Positions 44,840 through 56,399 of a stretch of DNA of 64,000 nucleotides are shown here, piece after piece; position 1 is the first letter of the stretch; each line of letters opens with the position of its first letter. This stretch comes from Cycas panzhihuaensis (Eukaryota > Cycadophyta). The position numbers and the translations under genes were made by a program. Under the pieces are notes generated by a model. It was not told the origin of the DNA and ran no database searches. It was given only the letters and a program-made list of their open reading frames with translations. The DNA is taken from the NCBI GenBank assembly GCA_023213395.1, contig CM041465.1:165237741-165301740 (forward strand), given 5' to 3'.

Positions 44840-46345
44840 TCATCTTTCTGTACGATCTAATTCTACTGGTACTTCTCCAGTCGCTAAATATTCTAGTATT
44901 CCCTCATACCAGTCTGTTGGAACTACCTCCACACTGAATAATGCTGCGTCTAGAAAATCATCTAGTATTCCTATGGCTTTTTCCCTATTTGAGTTTCTAG
45001 ATAATTGGTCAGGAATAATATGGGCTTTCCTAGGTTTTACAATGATTTTAAAAGAAAACTCTTGGAACAACATTAACCATCTGCTGATCTGCCCTCTCAT
45101 GATTGGTTTGTTTACCAAATACATCAATGCTTGGTGGTCCATAAAAAATAAGAATGGATTTGCTAGTAAATAGTGTTAAAATTTTTGCAGTGTATATACC
45201 ATGCCAAGTGCTTCTCATTCTGTCATGGTATAATTTTTCTTGGCCTTTGTAAGTTTTCGACTAGCGAAATATATTGGGTGATCCATCTTATCGTTACTGG
45301 GTTGTGCCAATATGCATCCAATAGTGTATTATGAAGCATCCACATGTACATGGAAGGGTTTTCTCCAATCCAGAAATAGTAGTATGGGTGCTGATATAAT
45401 AGCTTATTTTAAAGCTTCAAATACTTGCTACTATTCCTCTATCTATTCCCATTTAATGTTTTTCTTTAGCAATTCTTCAAGGGGTCCTGATATGTATGTA
45501 TATCCCCTAATAAACTTTCTGTAATATCCTGTCAATCCTAAGAAACCTTTCAGTTGTCTCCTTGTAAGTGGCATAGGGAAATGTAAAATTACAGATACCT
45601 TGGGTGCATCGGCCAATCCTTCTTTGCTGATGATGTGCCCCAATAGGTTTCCAAAGGGTACCAGGAAGGTACATTTTTCTAAGTTTAAACACAACTTGTT
45701 TTCATAGCATGTTTGTAACATTTCCCTCAAAATTTCCATGTGATCTTTCATTAATCCATATAGTGTCTAATCGTCTAAGAATACAGCCACTTTTTCTGCA
45801 ATGATTTTTCAAAATATGTTGATCACGATTCTCTAGAATGTAGCCAGTGCATTCGTAAGACCGAATAGCATTACTTTATAAGCATAAGTTCCCCATTCTG
45901 TCATGAATGTGGTCTTCGCTTGATCTTCAGGGGTAATCTGCACTTGATTGTACCCACTAAATCTGTCAGTGAAGGAGTATATTTCATTTCCTCTCACTGC
46001 TTCCAGAATGTCTTATGTAAAAGGTAACGGAAAGGGATTCTTTTTTGTTACCTTGTTTAATTGTCTGTAATCTACACAAACACGTATTTTTCTATTCTTT
46101 TTGGGAACAATGACTATGGGGCTCACCCAGTCACTATAGTCAATCTCGTAAATGTATCCCGCTTCCAACATTTTATCTAATTCTGCTTTCACCATTTCCT
46201 TATACTTGGGATTCATTCGGTATGGTCTTTGCTTCATGGGTTTTGCATCTTCCCCCAAATCAATGTAATGCATTCCTATTTTCGGAGGAATACCTTTTAG
46301 GTCCTTGTATGACCATGCAAATATATCGTAAAATTCCATAAACAA
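44840..46345 (-). pseudogene. Element E reverse transcriptase and RNase H
   Basis: The RT opening reads YDIFAWSYKDLKGIPPKIG, DAKPMKQRPYRMNPKYKEMV, YEIDYSDWVSPIVIVPKKNR and VCVDYRQLNKVTKKNPFPLP (46345-46013). The catalytic motif is FLDD at 45781-45770, followed by a TAG. The thumb/connection (45751-45443) has NLEKCTFLVPFGNLLGHII, RRQLKGFLGLTGYYRKFIRG and PLEELLKKNIKWE. RNase H ends in DHQALMYLVNKPIMRGQISRWL, PRKAHIIPDQLSR at 45142-45000. The wording is that of non-chromovirus plant gypsy. Confidence 0.92.
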
Positions 46346-47830
46346 CTATTGCACTTCTGCTATTGTGTGATTATCCTAATAATTTTTGATTCGTATTAGT
46401 TTAGGAGCATCTTTGCTGCTGACATTGATCTCAGTAGTTTTTAACTTGGTCACTCCAACATCTTCCTTGTTTCTGATTTTGTGCCCCAGAGTATCCTCTA
46501 ATTTTATTTCTCCAACATTAAGTTCTATGAATTCTACAGGATAATTCATAGCTTCTTCTTCTTCGCCATATACTGATTCTTTTTCCTCTTTATTTTTTAG
46601 TTCTTGCTTTAATTTTATATTCATTCTTCTAATATTATTTAGGATTCTATCTATATTCTTATTTTCTGATGTATGCATAAAGGTTTTTATAAAGGATTTC
46701 TTCAAGCTTTCCTAAGTCACATCTAGACTTTGTTCCTTTCTGAGGAACCAATCCTTTGCTACCCTTCCCAAGGTATGGTAGAAGTAGTTAGACCAACTTT
46801 GCTTGGGTATACTTAAGGATATCCAATTTTGTTTGCATTTTTATATATGCTCACTAGGGTTTTGACCTATATAGAATAATGGGGTATCTAACTATTTTGG
46901 ATGATCGAATTGAATTCAAAAACATTGTTTGTAACTCTTTCTAATTTTTAAGAATGGTTTGGTGGGCTAGGTACCAATACCAAGCCATTCCCCGTAAGGT
47001 CAATACCAGATCTTATTGCCATTGGTTTTTATCCCAATTCTCATGTTCTATCTAGTATTCAATACAGTGAGTTAGGAGGGTAGTCCCATATAATTGTTCT
47101 CCGTAGAATGGTTTAACATGACTCTCAATGTAAATTTTACGATTTATTTCTTCTGGGATAATTACTCTATTGCCTATACCAGAGTCTCTAGAAGTATTTA
47201 TCAGCGATTCTCCTTCCATTTCCCTAGTTTTGGTGCCAATCGTTGGAAGGGACCAGTTGCTGGGTGGGTATACTTCTAAGGAAGAGGAGGAAGGAATGTT
47301 ACTTCCTTCCCCGTGTTGTAATAAAGGGGGGGAATAAGGAATCTACCTTAGGACCCACGCTTGAGGTAGAAGGAAGGTCAGGGTTACTATTAGCTACTAT
47401 AAAACTATGAAAAATACTAGGTATGCTAGGGGGTTTTTAGTCTAGTTGGCTGTTATCCCTTAAACTATCATTAGTCATTATATATTCAAAAGAATCTAAA
47501 TTATCATTAATGTCTTTAGTTACACATTTAGATAATATATTACATCTATAAGAGGAGGAGCTTACTTCATAGTTGTCCTGCAGTCAATAGTCCACAAATC
47601 TCATTCCATTTTCGTCGTCTGAAGAGTTGTATATGTCTTCAAAATAAGTCGGTGGGCTCCTCAGTAGTATGGTAGAGGTTTTCTTCATCGAGGGAAGAGG
47701 CCGTTGTTTCACTTACGACAGTCGTACTCGATCCCTCATCTAGTATCATTTTAATGGAATTTCTTCCCAGCATTGGTAATACTACTTTGTTCCCATTATC
47801 TGACAAGGTGAAAGTCATATTCTTCTAATT

Positions 47831-48170
47831 TTAGAGGCACTGGGTCTTGTATAGCCAAGGCCTTCCCAATAATGCTGAATAGGGTATTGTCCATTTTTCT
47901 ATTTCTACGATCATAAAGTCAATCTTTACGATAATTCCTACCACATCCACTTTGATGTCAGCTAATCTTCCCATAGGTCGTACTAATAATTCATTAGCCA
48001 ATTTTAACGAATATATTACTACCTCCAACTTTGGGCTTCCCAGTTTTTGCCATGTTGAAGCATACAATATGTTGATGGATACACCTCCATCGATAATTAC
48101 TTTTGGGAATGTTTCTCCCAACACCATCATTGTTACCATAGGATCCATGTTAAATGATGGCATCAGTTTT
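47831..48170 (-). pseudogene. Element E aspartic protease
   Basis: In the open piece 48163-47831, KVIIDGGVSINILYASTW holds the active site with catalytic Asp at 48091 (D-G-G, where the family has D-S/T/G-G/A). PLLGRPWLY-like wording closes the fold. It is in frame with gag and RT. Confidence 0.87.
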
Positions 48171-48579
48171 TTAAAGCTTTTCGTAATTCCACGTTATAAT
48201 ATTCCTCCTTTAATCCAATCAATTACTTGGCATAGGGTGATAGTTAATTGTAGTTATTTTACTAAATTCTCCATCAACAATAGCATTCTCGGAATATCCT
48301 CGGTTAGTAATCCTTTGAATAATTCTTCCATCTACACCATCTGAGGCTACACTTTTAGTTATTCTGGTATGTTTTCTTTTTCTTTTTGCTTATTTTTCCA
48401 TACGTATACATATTTGGTTTCTGGTTTCCCCATTGGTAATGCATTTTCTTCTTGAGCTAAGCCATCCAACACTTGTTTTGCTTACTTAAACCAATTTATT
48501 TCTATTTGTGGATCTAGGTATTCTCTATTCTATTTCTCCTTCTGTTTATTTTGGAGTTTTACAGTTTTACTTTCTGGTA

Positions 48580-50359
48580 TATTCGTCATTATGTTAGTGG
48601 CTTTGGCCTTTCCTTTACAATCCTCTGTCTTATGCTCACTTGGGCCATAGTTACTGTATATAAATGGTTTATGTTCATATTCTTATTTAGTTGGGCATTC
48701 AGACTTCCAGTGCCCAAATTGTAAACAAATGAGGCATCTTCCCATGGGTTATTTCTTTCTCGAGGGCTCCTGTGTACCCATCGTTGTGTAAACATTCTAA
48801 GGTGGATTGCCTTCCCTTCCCCTACTTCATCCTCTGTAGGCTTTCCCTCTGGGATTATAGAAATAATCTTTAGTCATATGCATATCTACATCGCATATGT
48901 GGCACCATTTGTCCCTTTGGTGCAACGCGCTATTCTTTGCATTAAGTTCACATTCTTTGGTCGTATGTGAATTCTCTTCACAGATATGGCACCATTTGGT
49001 TACTCTGCTTGTATGGTCTTTTTTCTTTATCGTTTCTTCTTCTCTACTATTTCTTATTTTTAACCTTGCCACTTCCTTTCTTAGGGCTTCTAGTTCTGAT
49101 TCCTCTTATGCTACTCCCACCTGGCAGAAGGGTCGATTATACTAGTTTTGCTTGAGTTCCCTAATTTCCTCTTACAATCTTAATAAGAGGGAGTTGTGTC
49201 CTCCTGCCTGTACATCCATCTCCATTTCAAAGTCTAATGCTAAATCTTGGGCATTTTTAAATGATTTCAATGGATGGGCATGCATCATGGCTCTCAGTTT
49301 TTCATTCAATCCCCTAACAAAATAATTCTTGATATTGTGGTCAATTACCGTTTCATTGATCATACTGACCACAATGATTTTCATTCTTCTGATATAAGTT
49401 AACACTGATTCTTCTGGTCTTTGTTTGATTTCCCTTAGGGCAATTTCCACTACTTCGTTACTATGGAATTTTTAGAATCTTTCTTCAAAGGATTTCTTGA
49501 TTTTTGTGCATGAGTCATTCTTGTTTACCTCTTTATACCATGCCAATGGTACTCCCCTTAGTGTACAGGTGAATCTGGCTTTTATCTCATCTTTGTCTTT
49601 AATCTTTTTCACATCAATCAGATTCTGAAAGAGGTACACATATTCTGCTGCATTCGAAGTGTCATTGAAAATCAACTTTCCAAAGTCTCTATAATCATCC
49701 ATCTTGGGGGATTGTAATGGTATCCCACTTGATGGTGATTCTTCCCTTTTCTTCTCCTTTGGGGATGTACTTAGAGTGCCTACTACAGTATTATCCTTCC
49801 CAAATAATAGATTCTTAAATGGGGCTTTGATATATATAGGTTGTACTACACCTGGTACTTGTATTATTAATGGTATCACTGTTATATATGATTGATTAGA
49901 TCCCTTTTCTGATGAATCCTCAAAAAGCTGTCTTGTAAGCTTATTTTTCCAATATGCCAAGGGACCTTCCTTCACCTTCTTTTTGCTATCACTTAGGTCC
50001 TTTGGACTGTCCTCCATAGGTATACTTCCCTCTTTTAAAGTTTGTTTATGTTCCTCATTCACCTTTGATTTTTCTTCATATTCTGGGCTAAACAGGTCAT
50101 CTTTGATTGGGGCTAGTGTTATTACCATACATTCGCCATTAGTTCCCTCTTCTTGTTCTTGAGGTGTTTAGGCTCCACTTGCCTTAGATTCTTCAATGGA
50201 CTGTCCCTTAGTCTCGTTGTTCTGCGAACTTAATCTCCTTACCCTTCTTAGTTTTGATTCCTTCAACCATTGTAATGCCCTTTGTCTGCTTATTTCATTT
50301 CCTTTGGGTGAAGTATCTTTTTGTGGCTCTTCTACCTTTGAAGGCCTCTTAGGTGGCAT
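48580..50359 (-). pseudogene. Element E Gag with four CCHC zinc knuckles
   Basis: The start at 50359 has a basic N-terminus. A capsid-like region is in 49600-49172: FTCTLRGVPLAWYKEV, QRPEESVLTYIRRM, YFVRGLNEKLRAMM. Four C-x2-C-x4-H-x4-C modules in the same frame follow: 48991-48950 (CHICEENSHTTKEC), 48904-48863 (last Cys now Tyr), 48736-48694 (CLICLQFGHWKSEC) and 48658-48617 (first two Cys now Tyr). Plant gypsy Gag usually has one, sometimes two. Gag would build the particle and bind element RNA. Confidence 0.88.
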
Positions 50360-50485
50360 TGGAAGGTCCCCTGGCTGCCGGAGGCTTAGTTACAGCCTGC
50401 CATCATGACGACAGCCAGGGTCCTCTGCCCTTTACACATTCCTCTTTTTGAGACTCCTGGGCCTTCTCCCTCCTTAATGGACGTA

Positions 50486-50498
50486 GGCAACGAAACCA
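50486..50498 (-). other. Element E primer-binding site candidate
   Basis: GGCAACGAAACCA on the plus strand is TGGTTTCGTTGCC on the minus strand, one base inside the 5' LTR. It begins with the obligatory TGG and resembles the tRNA-Asp type (TGGCGCCGTTGCC) used by Athila-like elements, with three changes. It is not the tRNA-iMet site of the copia elements. Confidence 0.6.
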
Positions 50499-50499
50499 A

Positions 50500-51335
50500 T
50501 GTTGACTCAAATTTCCCACTGTACTTATGGGAAAGGTATACTTATCAAGGTTACAGGCTATAATCTAGTTAGGATACAGTCAACATGGTTATCCATATAC
50601 ATTCCATAGATTCATTAATGTTTCCACATAATTATACCATAGAAGTACACAGTAGCACATAAATCAGCACATATTTAGCATCCCATCCTTATAAACATAG
50701 AGAATATAAGGCTTTCCATGTAACTTCTTATTTTATTAAGCAATATTTCTTTACACAAGGTGCTGGAATGCATTCCCTATGCATTCCAACCTTATACACT
50801 AACTCTGTCACATACGTACCCAGGAGGTACCTATCAAATACACAGCTTCAGGCTACTGTCATGCGTACCAATCTTTGTACCAATGTATGCTGGTATACTC
50901 GACTCTCACCCTAATCGAATGGTCCTTAGGAAGTCACTTAAATACGGTCCTTGGTGTGTTTTTGCTGAAGGGCTATGACTATCTGTCATAACTGTACCTT
51001 TTCCATAATGGGTACCTCTTCCTAACCATTAGTTAGATTCCTTAATCACTGTCTTAACTCGTCTATAAGTCTGTACATATATCTGACGTCACTCTAGGCT
51101 CCCTTCTATCTAGTCTTTCCATGCGTACCGATCCTATTCGCTTGCATTCTGTCCAGAGGTACGTATCTGTGTTGCATACCTTATTAGGTACAGACCTGTC
51201 ATATGTACCCAGAATATTGAATTCTCTATTTTTTGCTGCATGCATACTTTCGTACAGTCTATACCTACACAATCCAAGGAAAATTGGCTCCTCTCTGGTT
51301 GCCCATAGCCCAACGTGTCACATTATGCTCCAACA
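50500..51335 (-). repeat. Element E 5' LTR (right copy)
   Basis: 836 bp, matching 40816-41653. TGCGTACC-type words recur at the same places (ATACGTACC near 50812, ATGCGTACC near 50869 and near 51121). Some words kept in one copy are mutated in the other. Confidence 0.95.
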
Positions 51336-51340
51336 ACAAC

Positions 51341-51470
51341 AACTAAGATTTGTGGGTAATTGTCATAACTTACTTAAGTATGTATAAATACCTTTTTATT
51401 ATGAATAAAGATATAGGAGGGATTTCTTTTATATTTTGCTATTGTTATTCTTCCTTTTAGTCTGCATTGC
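51341..51470 (+). repeat. Second half of the 5' LTR of gypsy element F
   Basis: Contains TATAAATA (51383-51390) and AATAAA (51404-51409), the order of an LTR promoter and poly(A) signal. The first half lies left of element E, which split it. Confidence 0.5.
51383..51390 (+). promoter_or_regulatory. TATA box in the element F LTR
   Basis: TATAAATA followed 14 bases later by AATAAAG, as expected near the R region of an LTR. Confidence 0.5.
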
Positions 51471-51475
51471 TTACT

Positions 51476-51495
51476 AACTAGCACATCTGGGAACA
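51476..51495 (+). other. Element F primer-binding site candidate
   Basis: AACTAGCACATCTGGGAAC resembles the TTGGCGCC-TCTG-GGGAAC sites seen after LTRs of Tat-like plant gypsy elements; several changes, low certainty. Confidence 0.35.
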
Positions 51496-51849
51496 TACCT
51501 CTATGATATAAGTGTGGACAAGAGGGAAGTATTTTTGTCTATAGGGGAAGCACTCTAAGATGACAACTCTATATTAATAGATAGTTTTTGGCCTATTTTC
51601 TAAACTTCTACTTCATTATAGGATTTCTAATAGAACCAATTAAATAGAAGGCTAATAAATAAAACCATTATTCAAAGTTTCTTATTCTCTACTAAGCCCT
51701 AGTTTAGGCAACTTCCTAATTTCCTAGCTCACAAGTTCATATGCCTTGGGTTGACAAGATTTTTATAATGGTTTTTGTGTAAATTTTATTGGAGTTGCAA
51801 CACTACTTAAGAGAAATCATTTTGGCACCATTACCAAGGAGTCTAGTGA

Positions 51850-52920
51850 CCAAAACTTGGAGATTGTATAGAGAAGTAAGCATTGTGACCTTTTAAAAAA
51901 TTTAGGAATGATTGGTAGACCCAAAGATGCCTTGGGGAGATTCATAACAGAGCATTCTTAGGTGTCTCCTAATAAATCCCAAAGGAGGAATAAGAAGATA
52001 ATCCTACATAAGAGAAAATAAGCAAGAAAATAAAAAAATGAATCATAGTTTAAGACTTAAATATCGAAGCATAAGATATTAGGTTCCCAATCACATTTGA
52101 ATAGGGGGACCAATCAGGGAAAATAAAGGGGACTCCATAAAATCTTCTACAATTTTATGATAAGAAGTTTAAAGATCCTAATGCCTTCCTTTTCGAATTT
52201 GATGTACTCTATAGAAGTCATGGCTAGTTATTAGTTGCCCAATAGTTAAAATTATTTCTCTCTACATTGAAAGATAATGTACTTTGTTGGTTCATGACCA
52301 TGCCTTCTAGATCCATTTACTTATGAAATGAAATGAAGGAACTATTTTTCAAAAAACAAAGGGCATTTTAGTCAGGTGAAGACTTAAAAATATAAATTCT
52401 ATAAACCAAGTAAAGGGAGGATGAAACTATAAAATATTACATTAAGAGAATGGAGTACTTACTTTAGTGTTGTCCTAATCACGGGTATCTAGAGAGTACA
52501 ATCAAAACTATGTTCCTAATTGAGGTAAATAATTCTATATAGATGTGGCTAGAACTCTTGAGGGTAATTAAGTCTCTAACAACCCCTTTTAAACATTTGA
52601 AGAATCCATGTGTTAAGTATAACAAGGCCATGATCAATGAGAAACTAGGGAACCAAGGTTGCCTGAATTAATTGAGTCTATGCTATTAACAATGAGCCTA
52701 TTATAAATCCTATTTGAGAATGGAACTAAAAAATGCATTGGGAGATGTAAAGTAGGAAGTACTTTTAACTATAGGATAACAACTTATATATTTGGAGATA
52801 AAGTGGGAACAAGAGTACCTCTTTGGTAATAAAATCAAGTCACAAGGTGTAACATGAAGTGGAGATTTAAGATTTAGAAGAAGAAGTAGTACACACTACA
52901 ATTGTCCATGACTAGAGGGG
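51850..52920 (+). pseudogene. Element F gag (gypsy)
   Basis: Plus-strand wording: FYDKKFKDPNAFLFEFDVLY (about 52150-52210), LFLSTLKDNVLCWFMTMP, NEMKELFFKKQRAF and TIKYYIKRMEYLL (52250-52460). This is the retrotransposon Gag capsid pattern: a flanked Trp-phi region then a Y-I-xR-phi helix. Many TAG/TAA stops. Confidence 0.7.
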
Positions 52921-53899
52921 TTTGATAAAGTGGTAGCAACTATGGTTTTAAGGACAACGAAGGTAATGATAATTTCAAATTAGGATACACCCCTTTAACC
53001 CACATAATTTACCATTTTAAGGGTATTTTAATGGTCCTTCGCAATCTTATTTTCACAAGAGAATATATACTTTTCTATTTTAGAGCTAGCATATTCATAT
53101 ATCTATAGAAATTTTGTTGCACATAGACAAAATGTCCCTTGTATATTTCTATAAAACCCATGTCTTATTGTACTAAATATATTTAAAAACCAACATGAAT
53201 TTCAAAATTTATGGTAATAATTTCCTTATAATTTCTAGTAACCATTTAATACTCCATCAAATTCACAATATAAATTTATACAACAATAATTTAATAATTA
53301 TATGGGTTAGATTTTTTATAAAGAATTACTACTACATTTTATTTTTTTACCCTATAATGTACCCCTACATCATAACACATCTCTAACATTAACTTTCCCC
53401 ACCTAATTTATTCAAAATCTAAGAGGACTAAAGTAGAAGATATAAAATGTTACTTTTATTGACTATTATATGGAATAATAACCATAATAATTGTTGAATG
53501 ATTGGGTACCTTTCTAGATAAGTGAAGTTATTCACTATGATATCATCCAAACTTTATTTGGTATGCAACTATGAGAATCTCCCAGTTCTAAAAATAGACA
53601 TTGGAGAAGTTGCCATTGTAATAATATGTTGAGGAGGAATAGGGAAATTGAGTACTAGGTCATGCTACCAATCAATATGATATAAAAGAGTAGATAGGTT
53701 AACAGGTGCCCTACCTCACTAGATTGAAATAATAGACTTTATAAGAATTGTAGGGTTCTATTATTTTAAGAGAGAAGTCAAGAATATATACATACACATA
53801 CTTTTACTACATTCTATCAAAGATAATCTATGCAAAGCACATTAAGGACTTATATTTGGGTTTGAAAAAAGAAAATAATAACCAAAATCAATTACCTTG

Positions 53900-54400
53900 A
53901 TGGGAATTATAACCAACCTAATCTAAAGTAAAAATTTGCTTATGAAGTATGACAATCCTAGAAGCCCAGAAGTTGATATTATAATTGAGGGTACTAAATT
54001 AAAATGGGAATTAGTTAATATAAGAGTAGGAATAAATTTAATGACATTAAAGAGTAGACAACATCTTAACCCTAAGGGATTTAACTAACCTACATGATGC
54101 TTTTGATGGCAAATAAATTAGTGGTGCAGTTAGAAGGAGTTTTGATGGACATTTATATTTAAGTTTATTACTAAAATTTTCTAGTAGAGTTCTTGGTTAT
54201 CCAACATAAGGGGGATATAGAAGGTTACCCAATCTTTTTGGGTCAGCTTTGGTTGGTGATAATGGATGTAATCATTGTGTTTCAATTAAAGAAAATACTA
54301 ATTGATAATGGTGAATAAACACAAGAGGTTTCTCTTTTTATAATAATGCCTCTTGTGTCACCTATAGTAGCTCGTAATCAAGAGTAATCAAAGTGGATTG
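53900..54400 (+). pseudogene. Element F aspartic protease (gypsy)
   Basis: WELVNIRVGINLMTLKS at about 54005-54055 aligns with the V-D-x-G-A-x-L-N-L-x-T pattern of Tat-like proteases, with the catalytic Asp apparently turned to Asn. MANKLVVQLEGVLMDIYI and VIMDVIIVFQLKK-like wording follow. Fragmented. Confidence 0.6.
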
Positions 54401-54639
54401 ATTTTGATGATGAAGATGAGGACCTTAATGGATATAAGTTCCTAAGAATAAAATGGAATGAAGCAGATACCATATACCAAAACTTAGGCATGGGTAAGTA
54501 CATAGAGAAACCTTTAGCTTAATGAGATGTAGAAGTAGGGCAATAAGTAATTGATGAATTTAAAACTTATAATTAAGAAATTATAGATAACAAGGAAATT
54601 ATATCTCTATATTCCATTGAAGTAGAATTGAATGATGTG

Positions 54640-55049
54640 TATAGTGTGCTTGCATAATCTTTTAAAAATAAAGAGAGAAAAAGTAGAATAGAATACCCAA
54701 AATATAGCTATGATACTAGCAATTTAGAGAAGTATGAAATATCTATGACTAATATCTACTAAATAATAGAAAATATTAGTAAAATTGTGAAGTGTAAATG
54801 ATAAGATAATACCTAGTAGTGCTTTCTCTTTGAGGTGAGGTTCCCTCTAAGGAAAATGTAGGCCTAAGTTTGAAATTAAAGGCCAAGACTTTGATTCTAA
54901 TGAGTTAGAGTGAGTCCTAATATCCCTTTATATAAGTAGGTTGTAATCTAGGTGAAGGTCAACCAAAATATAGAATGTAATTTGGCCAAAATTAAGGGTT
55001 TTCTGGACTATTTAAGGTTGGCCTAACAAGTAGAAGGAATGCTTGAAGT
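54640..55049 (-). repeat. Element G 3' LTR (left copy)
   Basis: From TATAGTGTGCTTG to about AATGCTTGAAGT, next to a purine-rich tract on the minus strand. It aligns with the split right copy. The right end is set by the PPT and may be off by a few bases. Confidence 0.8.
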
Positions 55050-55059
55050 CCCTCCCCCT

Positions 55060-56340
55060 AAAACCATGCTTTGACATCAAATCATGGGAAATTTCAAATG
55101 TTGGCTAATCCATTCTTTTGATTCCCATGTGACATCTTTTGAATCTAAAGTCTTCTATTTAATGAGATGCTCCTTTATTTCTATGGAACATAACTATTTA
55201 GTTCAGAGATCCTTATAATTCCCTTGGGTTCTAGAATGATCTTTCCTTCTTCATCTAATTTTAGGATTGTGGTTTATGGGGTGATATTTTCCTTAAGTTT
55301 TTATTTAAGACATGATAAATGAAAAACATCATGAATACAACTTCTTTATGGTAAGGTTAATTAATATGTTACTTCTCTAATCTTATTGAGGATTTGGTAT
55401 GGTCTAAAAAATCTAGGGTCTAGCTTTTGTTTACTAGTTAGTCTCATTATCGACTACCGATATGGTTGCAATCTTAAAAATACTCAGTCACCTACTAAGA
55501 AAAATCTCATTGACCTAGTTGATGTGCTAGTTGCTTCATTCGATCTCTCACCATATTCAAATTATCTTTTAGTACTTAAAGTGTTTGGTCCATTTATTCT
55601 TGTTGTTCTTGAACTATTTATACTTATGATATCTTGGGCCATGTAAGATGGGATGGTGGCTCAAAACCATAGAGAACTTTGAATAGAGTCATCTTTGTTG
55701 TTGTATGGTACGTGGTATTATATCACCATCCAACTAGATGTAGCCATTTATGCTATATCTATTATTTATTAGAGGTGAAATTCTATAGGTATCCTTCTAA
55801 GAATTTATTTACAACTTCTATTTGTCCATCTATTTATGGGTAGTACGATGTACTCATGGATAATTTCATTTTTGTTGATTTGAACAAGTCCTACAAAAAA
55901 TGACTCGTAAGCTTTGGATCACAATCATTGATTATAACCTTAGGGAGACTACGTAATTAATGCATTTCTTTCATGAATATTTCTATTACTTGGCTTGGCT
56001 TAGCCATGGATTATATTCCCTTGAAATGCACATAATTTATGAGCTAATTGATAACCGCAAAAATAATATCTTTACCTTCTAACTTTATGATGAAGTCCAT
56101 TGATATTTCTTGCCATTTTTGGTGTGGAATTAGTAAAAATTAGAGCAATATAGTAATTTTTATATTCTCACTTTTATTCCTTTGCAAAGGGTCAAATTCT
56201 ACTATGAATTTGAGAACATCAACTTTCATTCTCTTCTAAAAGAAAGAGCTTTGTATCCTGTGATAGGTTTTATCAATTCCCATGTGTCATGTGCTTAGGA
56301 TAGAATGGGCTTCTTCTAATAATTTCTCCTCTATCTTGGA
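55060..56340 (-). pseudogene. Element G integrase with chromodomain-like C-terminus
   Basis: Minus-strand core wording: VIEIFMKEMH, IINDCDPKLTSHF with a catalytic Asp at about 55930, then LSMSTSYYPxIDGQIEVVNKFLEGYL with the Glu at about 55830. The end (about 55240-55085) reads DEEGKIILEPKGI, then GNQKNGLANI-like wording ahead of GEGL, the layout of the chromodomain that closes chromovirus integrases. Dozens of stops. Confidence 0.78.
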
Positions 56341-56399
56341 GAAGCCTGGAATAAATATTTTATTTTCCATAGAATTAAATCTCCTTGTAGCTTATACTT

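Larger units (their letters stand above)
43661..50359 (-). pseudogene. Element E gag-pol polyprotein, single frame
   Basis: From ATG 50359 (MPPKRPSKVEE) to TAG at 43661, Gag, protease, RT, RNase H and integrase all lie in one reading frame of 2,232 codons. Positions 50128, 49450, 49072, 48163, 46345, 45751, 45142 and 44281 all fall in phase. Only point stops interrupt it. Layout: Gag 50359-48580, protease about 48170-47830, RT about 46345-45450, RNase H about 45400-44840, integrase about 44700-43661. A one-frame gag-pol is known in many plant gypsy elements. Stops are mostly TAG/TAA. Confidence 0.9.
40816..51335 (-). mobile_element. Element E: complete Ty3/gypsy retrotransposon with an extra 3' ORF
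   Basis: LTRs of 838 and 836 bp, with perfect target-site duplication ACAAC (40811-40815 and 51336-51340). By eye they agree at about nine in ten bases over the first 200 bp. On the minus strand the order is primer-binding site, gag, protease, RT, RNase H, integrase, a repeat array, an extra ORF, then the 3' LTR. RT wording and integrase C-terminus are of the non-chromovirus (Tat/Athila-like) kind, with no chromodomain. It lies inside the 5' LTR of element F. Its frames are the best preserved in the window. Confidence 0.95.
51341..54639 (+). mobile_element. Element F: Ty3/gypsy, gag and protease part
   Basis: The LTR end is followed by gag (about 51850-52920), a poorly readable stretch (52920-53880) and a protease (about 53900-54400). 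The sequence is cut at 54639 by the chromovirus G. RT onward must lie past the window. E lies inside its 5' LTR. Confidence 0.7.

Noticed and set aside
40816-51335. Endogenous pararetrovirus (caulimovirid) instead of a retrotransposon
   Set aside because: Element E has paired LTRs, a target-site duplication and an integrase with GPY-type C-terminus. Pararetroviruses have no LTRs or integrase.
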